Positions 32,991 to 43,425 of a stretch of DNA of 64,000 nucleotides are shown here, piece after piece; position 1 is the stretch's first letter; every line of letters begins with the position of its first letter. Both the position numbers and the translations under genes were made by a program. The DNA is from Thelonectria olida (Eukaryota; Ascomycota; Sordariomycetes; Hypocreales; Nectriaceae). The notes under the pieces were generated by a model. That model did not search any database. It was not told the DNA's origin and was given only the letters and a program-made list of their open reading frames with translations. Where the stretch lies: the NCBI GenBank assembly GCA_020736575.1, contig JAGPYM010000023.1:434001-498000 (forward strand), read 5' to 3'.

Positions 32991-35900
32991 CCATTGCCCT
33001 TCGGATCATGTGTTTCGGCTATTGATGAAGGGAGGAAAGAGGAGTATCGCTTATTTTGTGCTAGCAGGCCGCTGGGTTGTTGATCTTATGTGGATATTAG
33101 AGAGAATTCCCTTTTTACTGGGTGCAGGATGCGTGTGTTGTTGGGGTTGAAGAGCGAATCAGCGAGTAGAAGTGCGAGCCAAACTGGGGATAGACTCACT
33201 GAGATTCACGAGATTCACGAGGCGCCTCAGACGATAGGTGGACGGCACAGCGGCGATCATCCTCACTCGCTCACCTTACTTGTTTTCCGACTATCTATGG
33301 TTGCGTGGTGGCATCGTGATGGTGGACCTAAGTCCAAATGTACGCACCATTGCAAGCCCCTTTTCATAATGGAAATGTTCCAATGTCCTCATTGGTCGCC
33401 TGCTCGGTGCCAGAATGATATATCATCCGCGAACAAAAGGCCCTGTGCTCAGTGCCGTTTGGACGTTTGGAATGCGGTAGCTCCTTGGACGCATGTCTCA
33501 CCGTCTCGGAGGACCGCCAATTGTCCATTTACAGTACGCATCGTAATGGGGGCTGGAAGTCTGCCCTATGCAGATGACCTCTTGGCCCGGTCTTGACCCG
33601 GTCTTGGCCCCGCCAATAATAGTCAGTGGGGCCTTGATCAGCAATGTTTAGTGACTGGATGCGGAAGACCAGTCAGGTTTTGGCTGGACAATGTAAATAT
33701 GTGTGCATTAGGTCCTCTAACTAGTTGACGCCTAGCTGACGCCTAGCTGAAGGGAGTGAGTGGGTCGGGGAACAACTTGCACCTCGGACACGGTCAAGAT
33801 GTCGGCCACAATATAAATGTCCCGCAAATTGTGCAAGGTCACTTGAGAGCATTTTGGGAACTGTGTATACGAAGAGGCCGGGGGGTGAGGATGCTTGCCG
33901 CGCCTGGCGGCTGAGGTCTGTTGCCGGTCGTGCTCACGATGTATGCTAAATCATAGACAATATCAGTATAGCCTAGAGTGATAGCAGGCTGTTGCAAGAG
34001 GTTGGGGCCCAGTGGACGACCCAAGCCCACATGGCGCCCGTGACACCATACTTGTCACCTTTTAATGCTTTAATGCAGCAAGCTTTTCCACGGCAAACCA
34101 TCGGCTAGAACATGGACTATTTCCCAGGCCGCGTCTTGGCTTGGAGGGGTAGTGTAAACCGGTGGTGGGGGGAACGGAGTGGTGATCGATCAGGCTTGTT
34201 ATGCTGTTCGCGCTTGAAGCATCCGATCCCACGATGCGTGACAAGATTGGATTTTAAGATTTTCATGGTCTAAAATCACAGGGTTCGTCTAGTCTGTAAT
34301 ATGAAAGATTACACGACCCTAGGATGTGGGAACCACGGGCACTGCCTCTTTTTAAGCGCCGAATCTGCTGTTATTTCTGCTGATTGTCTTCTTTGTTCCC
34401 CCAGTGCGTCCTCGGTCGCCGAGTGAAGTTTTGCGACTCAGCGATTTCTTGGGGGCTACAGAAGCAGGGTGGCTGAGAGAAGAGACAACATGAAAGAAAC
34501 AGGCGTTGTCAATATGCATCCAATGAAATGCGACAATTTCATCACATCCCTGAAAAAAGAACTGTGCGTTCGTCACATGTGCTCTTCCGAGAAAGGCAGG
34601 ATGTGCGCTGCGTGGCTCATTGATCCTTGTTATGTGGTTCCAGAAACCCGAGTTGTGAATAGTAGTTAGTGCGAGACGTGGGGGAGACAGGCTAAACTGC
34701 AAACGGTGAATGGCCAGCGCCCCGGCCTTAATTGGGGTGAGCCACACACTTCTTGGATTGGAATGCAAGGTTTCGGCTGTTCGGTCGCTGGTATTACGTG
34801 GACAAGTAAATGATGGCGTCCAAATCCATGCACATCTCAGTCTGTCTCAGCTGAGAAAAAGAAACGATGCATGCCACCAGTTCTTGAGCGGGTATGATGT
34901 GCGACGTCTGGTAATTTGCCCGTCCGAGAGTTGCCCCGCCTATTCTATTATTGGATGGGGCTAGCGAGAAAGCCGGCTATCCGACCGACAGACCAGCTTT
35001 AATGGACATGCTAGATGTTGAGACACGAACTAACGTTAGTCATCGGCCAGTGGAAATAATTGCTCTTCTCTTGAGTCGGACCGCATTCGTACCATTCTTC
35101 CACAAAGTGACAAGTCCACTTCTTTCGAGGCGACCACGCCGAGCTGAAGTCGTGATACCGTCTTGCCCTTGGCGGATTCTCTTCCCTAGCCCATTGTTTA
35201 CCCTCCGCTCCTTCACTTTCAACTGGCGCTACCACAGCCCTCCAGCAAAGGTAGTCAATTAAAACCTCTCCGGGACTTGAAAATAGAATGGATGATGAGA
35301 TGCACTAGCCCCAAACAAAACACGCTCTTCCTTTCCCTCCTCACACGACAACACAGAGTCTCCTCGCCACCACCACATCGTCTCTTCCCGCACACCGGTC
35401 CGTCCCGCCCGTCGTCACATTGAAACTGAACCGTGGTTACTTTAAAGTTTGGGCCTGCAGGCGTGTTGCGACTTTATTTTCGCGCAAGTGAGTGCTTCAC
35501 CTTATCTAGTATCGCCTCCACAGGGAAACCTCCACAAAGAGCCACATTCCGCCCATCAATTCCAAATATAAAAACTAGCTTTCGCTGGGTGCCATAATGT
35601 CCAAAGACGGTCGTGGCACACAATGATGAACTGTAGAAAGGCTGCCGACACATCTAAACCTCATCAGTGCTCCGACGTTGGTGCTTTTTTCCCCAGAGCA
35701 GTCGAGCGCCATTCACCGCTTGGCGGAATATCAACTCTGCGGCCGTCACGACGGTTTGACCTCCCACTTCATGCAGGAAATGCCAATTTGTGGCGTATGC
35801 AATCTGATCATGGATTGGCCTCTCCGACTGTTGATCAGCATTTCACGTACGTGAACATGTCGCCCGAGATTCCGACGAGACTCGGTGATTGATCAGAAAC

Positions 35901-36189
35901 GAGCGGGATGAGGATGCGATACCACCTGGGTTGCAGGGCGCATCCTCCAATCTCTGTGCCCGTTGGTATTCGGGGCGGTCTGGAGGTTGCATCCAGCTTC
36001 TTCTCTCCGTCCCTGAGGCGCCAGCCACTGTTTTCCGGGGCGAACAAGTCATCCATATCTTAGTGGTCAGCACCGCAGGGATCCAACTTTGCCCAACTTT
36101 GCCAGACATGCAGGCAATAGTTTTCAGCTAGGTTTCTGTGGGTGTCGGCTAATTACACGTCTTTGGCAAACCACCCTAGACAGCTGCCA
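32991..36189. other. Gene-free stretch
   Basis: Three kilobases with no supported gene. Frames such as 33090-33596 and 34352-34768 have no motif and overlap antisense frames. A duplicated GTTGACGCCTAGCTGACGCC stands at 33723-33750. Confidence 0.45.
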
Positions 36190-37049
36190 AGTTTGGCATC
36201 CATTTTTGGTCATCTGCCAGTGACTTCCCTCCAAGAAAGAGGGAGATGTCACCCCTCTGGGCGTTAGTGCATTGAAGCATTTCCGTACGGTATGCTATCC
36301 ACTTTAGCATGGGAAGAGGAAATGCTCAACTGCCTCTCTCGCTTGTCCGCAATCGCACTGGTCCGACGGTGTCGCTTTGATGTGGAAGAGGTATGCGCTC
36401 AATCTCCCTATGCCAGTCCTGAGCTGGGCGATCACACTAGCTTCTTTCCATGACAGCCGGTCGTAGCCACAGGACCCTCACAACGTTTCCGTCTTCCAGC
36501 TGCTCTTCAATCGAATCGTAGATACAGTGTATATATTCCTGACCAGACTGCTGACGGGGTTGCTTGAGTGTGAGCGCAGCAGCGTTACTGCTTGTCATCA
36601 GTGCTACGCTGCAATATCTACACTTAGTAGGGTTCGCCTTGGGGCATATGCCATCGCCCCGAGTTCTCCGCTATATGGGTTCTGCTCCGTCCTTACGCCA
36701 AAAGTAAACGAAAAGGTCTCGAGCTTCGGACCGCCTCGCATAGACATCGGAATCTGAATTGCTCGCCGACGCCAACTACATCGTTCCGCGCAGAGCTACT
36801 CACCTCGATGTGTATGGCCCAGCCTGCTTCCGCCTCTCTTGCTGCTGCCTCGTCGGTGATGGCTGCCACTCGTTCTTCCCATGGTGCTAGCGTGAGTGGT
36901 TGAATGGTTTCCAGCTGCTCTATTGGTGCATCCTTGAGTGTCGTCGCTACCTGGTAGAGTGATGACCGATGAGACTTTCTGAACGCTCGTATGCGAGTCG
37001 TCATCATGTGAAGCGGGTTGGTATCGGGCAACCTATGGATATTATCCAT
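36190..37049 (-). pseudogene. Tad1-like LINE, 3' (RNase H) end
   Basis: On the complement, LETIQPLTLAPWEERV leads to VSSSARNDVVGVG, the start of a LINE RNase H domain. Out-of-frame blocks follow: QPRQQSGQEYIHCIYDSI, then GIGRLSAYLFHIKATPSD with QCDCGQ, and SLFLGGKS. The order is that of the C-terminus of fungal Tad1/I-clade LINE pol proteins. Several frame changes show decay. The reverse transcriptase and endonuclease are not present. Confidence 0.7.
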
Positions 37050-37885
37050 GGAAAGTTTCTGTTGAAAATGACCTGACTAATCCTGAGAGCAGGTATAATC
37101 CTTCACCTCTCTTTCTGCGTCCCAGCCTATACCTCTTAACGTCTATTGTGTGAGAATTGGCTGGGACGCACCGTCTTACCCGCGCTTTACACGCCTAAAC
37201 TGTGGTAAGTCGCCGATATAAAGTAATAGTAGACTAATGATTCTGCACAATATCCTCTATGGAATGCGTGCATATTGATCGTAGTTATAGGTAGTTCACC
37301 CAAGGTAGCGGATATATGATGGGAACAGTCTGCCGGATTCGTCTAGTTGGGTTGTTAAACTCTTCTTATATTTACTTAGTTGCTCGATTTGGAGTAGATA
37401 AGCCAATTTAGGGAAGTCGGTCTTGCTGTGGTCGATTGTATGGCCGTGAAATTCCTCTCCTTCTCTATTCCGTGTTCGACCATTGTCTCTGGAGTTAACA
37501 TAAACTTCTCTGGTCTGGGAAGTGGTGCTCTTGGTGAGGCTGCATAAGGGTATGTAACCAACGTGGAAGAAAAACCACCCGCATACTTAGGCAAAGCATT
37601 TGAATTTCTTGCCAGCACGTAGAATTTTAATTGACAGTAAAAAGGCCCTTCATTCGGGCTGAAAGTTGCTGAGTGTACGACCTTCTTGATTCCGGTCTCT
37701 GATCAATTTCGCCCAGGGGTGGTTGCTGGGCTGCTGACGCTCTCGACAAGTGGCTAAAAGGTGTCAGTCCTTTGGTCACTCTTTTACCGGATCATTTAGC
37801 TCAGACATACCACAGATGTCACCTTCCCTTACGAATAGTTAATAACAATAATCAGGGGTGGATGTAAGAGTCTCACCAGTATTGC

Positions 37886-38690
37886 TTGCTCACGAGCCCT
37901 CAGCCATCGTATGTAGACGTAGCGCGTACTCCCCCGACAAGCCAACCAGGCAACGTCCGAAGCCTATCGTCTATGCGAACAACACCGTCCGCGTTCACCG
38001 ATACTCTCTTCTGTACTATCGACACATCGCGCGTCAACGAGGAGGAGAAGGGCAAGGCACAAGTGGGGGGAATCCGACAGGCCATCGAGGAGGAGGTGCG
38101 AAAGAAGGAGGACCGACAGGACTGGAGGTGCGCAGCCGTGGTGAAGGACGCGAGGAACACAGACCGCATCAAGGTGATCTGTAGAGATGAGGCGGAGATG
38201 CAGCTCGTCAAGGAGACAGCCGAGAGGACTGCGGTCAAGGGTGCGAGAGTACTCAGGGACCAACTCTACCCGGTCAAGGTAGACGGTGCGAACCGTACGG
38301 CAGCCAGGAGCGGTCGAGGCACTGGGCAGGGAGAACGAGGTGACGATCACCAAGATCCACTGGCTCAGCGATAGGGAGAACGGAAAGACGTACGGGTCAA
38401 TGGTGATCTACGTGACGAAAGGAAACGATGCGAAGCGACTCCTCGAGGAGGGATACTTTCACCTGGCCGGGGAGTCGGCCAACACCAACGTCTTTGAGCG
38501 GCGTCAAGGACCAGTTCAGTGCTACAAGTGCTGGAACATTGGCCACAAAGCATTCGCATGCAAGAAAGAACAGGTATGCGGAAGGTGTGCGCAGCAAGGA
38601 CACCAGCACAGGCAATGCCAAGTAACAGAGCCATCATGTGCTACCTGCGGAGGGCCGCACGAAGCTTTCAGCCGAAACTGCCGGGCACGG
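37886..38690 (+). pseudogene. Tad1-like LINE ORF1 (gag-like) with zinc knuckles, deletion-bearing
   Basis: The first frame contains WRCAAVVKDARNTDRIKV and VLRDQLYPVKVDGANRTA. At about 38302 a short deletion changes frame, and PGAVEALGRENEVTI continues as the second frame. Three cysteine knuckles follow: CYKCWNIGHKAFAC, CGRCAQQGHQHRQC, then CATCGGPHEAFSRNC. This is the nucleic-acid-binding ORF1 of fungal LINEs. The frame then passes without a stop into Helitron sequence. It lies in opposite orientation to the LINE pol fragment at 36190-37049. Confidence 0.75.
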
Positions 38691-38699
38691 AATGGACAG

Positions 38700-41516
38700 C
38701 CTCTATATGCAAACATCAACATCGATATCAAGGAGCTTGATAGTTGGGGGGTACCATCGCACGGCGTGCCGAGTCAAGTATATGAGCGACTAGAGCGCAA
38801 CGAGCCTTCAGCGAGGGAAAAGGCTCAAACGGCACATGTCGTCCCGCCAACAGAGCGTGGTCTCGACGACCATGGGCCAGTGGATATACAAGAGGTTTTT
38901 ACGTCGCTGGAGGAAGGTCAAGGCATTGAGGGTCAGGGCATGAGCGATGAATTGGGTGTGCCGGAGGACTGTTTGGGTGGGCAAGATGAATCATTGCACC
39001 GGATCGATGAGATCAGCTCGTCTGGCATGTTTGGAATCGACGATGAGCCGAGAATCCTAGATGGAGAGAAACTGCAGTATCTTTGTGAAGCCGTGAAAGG
39101 ACGTGATGCTGACGGGCAAGCGATGGGAAGTATCTCGTCCGGATCAGCTGAGGTGGGTGAAGGCAATGCTGCAGAGCCTTATATTCTCATCGCCAGGGGT
39201 GATAATTTTGCAGATTCGTTTGACACTTTCTTCTTTGCCAAGACGTTTCCGACGCTGTTCCCGCACGGTAGGGGTGGACCTCGACAGGCCGATGAAAGCT
39301 TAGCGGATGCGGAAGAGGGTAAGGCAGCGGTCGTCGGAGCAGATGCAGTTGCGCAAAGTCTGGTGTCGTCTCGAAATTCGAGCCTGGACAGATGGGCTAG
39401 ACTGGTACTTCAGCGTCATGGCGGTCGGTTTGCTGCGCATCCCGCGTTCGCGTTTCTCGTTTTTAATATTGGCGTCAGGTCGAGAAACCGTCGTGTGAGT
39501 ATGGCAAGCTTGATGAAGAAGGATTTTCCAGAAGTAGAGAGCACCGTGCGATCATTATCGGCAGCGAAACTTGAAAGGGCAAAGGCTGAACTAGAGACAT
39601 CCGGAAGGACCACCGATGACTGCGTTAATCGGCTGTTGAGAAGCTTGTCGTTATACGGCTATCGTCAACCCATGTCGAGGGAAAGCCGCCTGAGCATGCG
39701 GCGAAAGATCAAGTCCCTCATAATCCGATACGGTATCCCGCAATATGGTTCACATTGAACCCAAACGACATCACTATCCGATAAAGCTCAAGCTTGCAGC
39801 TTATCGAACACTTGAGCCGGAACAAGCCGAGTCCCTCTTGGCAAGCCTGGATCAGATGCTTAAAAAAGCGAGACTTGCAATCTCTGATCCCCTCAGCTCC
39901 GCAATTTTCTTCCACAGGGAAGTTTCCCTGTTCTTTCAACACTATGTGAGAGTGGGTCAAGACTCCGTGTTTGGGCGCATTAGCAACTAGCCCCAACATA
40001 GAATTTGATGTCCCTCCCGACAGATGTGCGAAAGGAAGGCGAGGTTGCATATAGGGACCAGGTGATCGACTACATTGACAGTGTCTTTTGCGAGGTTTGT
40101 GAACCATGGAGCCAGTTGCCTAGACACGGATACTGACCGCGTGCCGTAGGATCTTGACGAGGAAGCGTTCGTGAAAGTGCGAACCGGCCGATCCGTGGCA
40201 TCAGATGTATCCTCATTTGTTGACAATTTCGAGCAATTGGCCGCGTCATTTGACGAGGAAGCAAACTTCTGCGCCGGGTCGACACAGGTTCACGTTCACA
40301 GTCCTGCTTGTGTGAAGTACTCCATCAACAGACGAGCAGGAAAGCGGGGTCTGTGCCGATTCAAAGCTCCTTGGAAGCTGGAGGAAAAGACCTCCTTTAG
40401 CGAGGATGGTGTCCTCCATATCCGACGCAGTCATAGCCTGGTGAATCGGTGGAACAAGGCCATGGCTGTGGGCCTTCGGCATAACCATGATATCTCCTTT
40501 ATCGTGACCAAGTGCAAGAGTCTCGCGGCTATCTTTTACTTGACGAACTATGTCACCAAGATAGAGGACCCGATATGGAAGCGCGCAGTTGCGGCCAGGG
40601 AATTGATTCACTTCGCTGGGGACAACGTGCCCCAGAACGAACCAAGTGGCCCCGGGTCGACTGAGGGGGATCGCCGAGAGAACAAAACGCGGCTGTTCTT
40701 GATGAAGATTGCAAACAGGGTCTTTACCGAGCGGACTTTGTCGCAGGTAGAGGTGGTGGCCCACTTGCAAGGCTATAATACGGATTCAGTTGGAACGACA
40801 CCTGGGTGTTTCTGAATGTCTGCACCCTTTACTGGCAAATCTTCGGGCAATGGCCACATCTCCGAAGGGAGGCGGGTATAGAGGACACTGAGGCAGGCAT
40901 TGAGGAAAAAGTTCTGCTAGGAGCCGCGGGACAGAAAATCACGTACTTGCAAGCGTATCCCTTCCGAGGCAGGTTACTCGAAGGATTGGCCTTGTATGAC
41001 TACATGTCCATTGTAGTGCTTAAACGCAAGGGCAAAGGTGTTGGCGCCTGGGGGGAGGTGGAATTCGATAGCTCATGGCCATACTCAACTTCCTGGATGC
41101 AGGTGCTTCGGCGGCCAGGTAAGCAGGCCATTGTATGCTTCGACGGGTACTTGGGCATGGATTTCGCGGAAAGCGATGGCGCTTACTATAAGAGGTACGT
41201 CAAGCTCTCTCGCGACGAGCTGTTCGCTTGATAGGGTTGAGGCTGACCAAGAAATTCGGTGTAAACAGAGCAGCTGTGCAACACTTGTCACTCTTCGTCC
41301 CGTGGCAGAACTTCCTGCGCGACTCCTCGGGTGATATAAATACTATATGGGAAAGAGAAAAGGCGAGCCTTTCGACACGGATCTCATTTTATGTGGATAA
41401 CATCCAACTTCTGCGCCGATCGACTGAAGATGTGAAGATTGATGCGAAACAATGGGCCACTGAGTCGGGGGAAGGGGAGTTCGCTGGCGATGCCTTTGAT
41501 TCAGCAGTTGCGGAAA
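38700..41516 (+). pseudogene. Helitron Rep-helicase N-terminal region, multiply broken
   Basis: Blocks in order: FAKTFPTLFPHGRGGPR, GGRFAAHPAFAFLVFN, RRKIKSLIIRYGIPQY, then after a frameshift near 39755 IKLKLAAYRTLEPEQ and SAIFFHREVSLFFQHYV with VGQDSVFGRI. Next come VAYRDQVIDYIDSVFCE, LVNRWNKAMAVGLRHNHD and FYLTNYVTKIEDP. Further frames hold ITYLQAYPFRGRLLEG and NIQLLRRSTEDVKIDAKQ. This is the Helitron_like_N region of rolling-circle transposons. The HUH nuclease motif (LHLHG type) expected between GQDSVFGRI and VAYRDQ is deleted, and no helicase motifs follow. Similarity ends near 41516 against a DNA-ligase fragment. Confidence 0.8.
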
Positions 41517-42002
41517 GAGCACAAATCCTTCCCACCGCTGTATGATGGCTCGAGCGAACGTCTCACTGAGCCGTTCTGCCGCGTCGAAAGACGAGAATTC
41601 AATTACTTCGCGGGACCCGATGTCGGTCCGGCCCGGAATGCGGCGGACCAGAGATTGAAGCAGTCGTCGCCATTCATCATAAGTCTCTAAGCCGCAGACA
41701 ATGTCGTCCAATAATAGAATATCGTAGAACATGACCATGAGATGCTCGCTCGATTCGACGGGCGAATCTCGAGCAGCTCCAAGAAACCGTCCCGATCGTT
41801 TCACATGTCTCCGGATTTTGTTGAAAGGCTCGATTCTCCCGTTATCGTCGTTCCATACCAGCAGCTCGCCCTCCAGGATGCACCGCTTCTTGATCTTGCA
41901 GCCTGCTGTGTCAAACTCAAGGCTGTCCCGCAGTGGCCGATGAATTCCTGTGCGGTCGCTGGTTGAATCTCTCCCGAGTCCATCGAATGTCCTTCTGCCC
42001 AC
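41517..42002 (-). pseudogene. ATP-dependent DNA ligase catalytic-domain fragment
   Basis: The complement frame holds RDSTSDRTGIHRPL, CKIKKRCILEGELLVW (ligase motif III, EGE), RIEPFNKIRRHVKRSG, LMVMFYDILLLDD (motif IIIa) and QRWEGFVL (motif IV, Lys expected next). Motif I (KxDG, the adenylated Lys) and everything after motif IV are missing. The family is the fungal DNA-ligase-like group. It abuts the Helitron piece in opposite orientation, so it may be a captured gene fragment. Flanking frames at 42003-42244 (PLSLLQFEEELVLRLLEEG) are of unknown origin. Confidence 0.75.
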
Positions 42003-42769
42003 TCGTCTCGATAAGACGCCTTCTGCCTTTCATGTTGATCTCCATCGCCCCAATGCTTGTGCTTCAGCTGATTTTCGGCGGATGTACTGGGTTCAAGGGG
42101 GAAGGGGAGGGTGTTAGGATCGGGGCGCGAGTTAGTCCTTTCTTCTTGAGATGACGAGACCTGAAATCCTTCTTCCAGGAGTCGGAGGACAAGCTCCTCC
42201 TCGAATTGAAGGAGAGAGAGAGGCTTGCGTGGCTCGAGATACACAGGCGATTTATCGAAACATATCCAGGGTGGTCGGTCCAGAGCCTACAAGTCCATTA
42301 CTCTACGAAGCTGAAGAGTCGGGAGAGGTCCTAGCACGTCGCTGGTGGTTTAGGTCAATCCCACCCAGCGCTTGTGTCAATTTGTGTCTCATTAGGAACT
42401 TTATGGTGTCCAATCCGGAAAATCGTTTAGCATACTAATTTCCCTCTCTTCCGTCTAACGCAGTTTTCATATGCCAGTTGTATGTTCTGTCTTGAAAAAC
42501 AAATTGTTCTATTACTATGATTCAGGGCCTCATTGAGGCTAAGATGTTGAAATTGCCGAGACGCCTTGCCTTTTGTTCGTAATTGGACTTTATAGAGGTG
42601 CGTATCCCAGGTGACCTTGCTTTAAGCAAGCCAAGCAAGCAAGTGGTATGTACCGGGTCCTGACGAAGGTGAGGAAGGTACACCACTTCCGGGGAGAAAA
42701 AAAAAAAAAGGACAGCACGAGGGGTTTTGAGCACTAGAATCAAAATCTCGCATCTCCTTAAGTCTAGTC

Positions 42770-43165
42770 ACGTAGAAGCAGGATGGCCTTCCAACGGCTT
42801 GCAATCTTGAAGATATTCGTCAGGATCCGCTCCACCTTGACCGGATCCACACCGATTTGGCCAGCCGGCACCTGACTGGTCAGCAAAGGGAGTTTGAAGC
42901 ATAGTGGCAAAATCCTTACCGTGTAGAATGGAATACGGTAGGTCTCTGCAATTTTTTCTGCTGTCAGGGTTTTCCCGACGCCAGGAGGCTCACTATAGCA
43001 TCGCGTCTGTTACTCATCTGGCAGGCATTCGCAGTGCATCATGCTAGAGCAACAAGTTAATTCCTCGTCCTTTCTCTTTCCCCTGAACAAGGTCCCTAAA
43101 GCCATCGCTCTCATCCCGATCAAGATATGCCTTGGTCAGAGCCCAAAGGTCCACCTCGCTCATTC
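42770..43165 (-). pseudogene. AAA+ ATPase fragment with Walker A
   Basis: On the complement MSEVDLWALTKAYLDRD and FRDLVQGKEKGRGINLLL, then (after a degenerate gap) EPPGVGKTLTAEKIAE, VPAGQIGVD and KVERILTNIFKIASRWKAI. This is the core of fungal BCS1/AAA-like ATPases. GPPGVGKT is altered to EPPGVGKT, and the Walker B (LLLDEAD) is lost as LLLRD plus a stop. It lies just downstream of the NACHT receptor gene and is not functional. Confidence 0.65.
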
Positions 43166-43425
43166 CCGGTGGTAATCTGCTCATGCCCACATCCGCAACC
43201 CATCAGTCCACTGTCCAACAACGTCAGCGCCAACTACATATCCCATACTAGGTAACCATCCTACCCGGCGACATGCGGCCTCGCCCGCCAGAGTAATACT
43301 AATCGTAGTCTGAATCATTCTTCCAATATGGGTCTTCCAATCTCTCATTCGCCTGCGTGCCAAAGAATCCACTCTCGGTCATACCACAAACCTGTCCAAA
43401 ACCGTGTCTATCGCCCTTTCCAATC

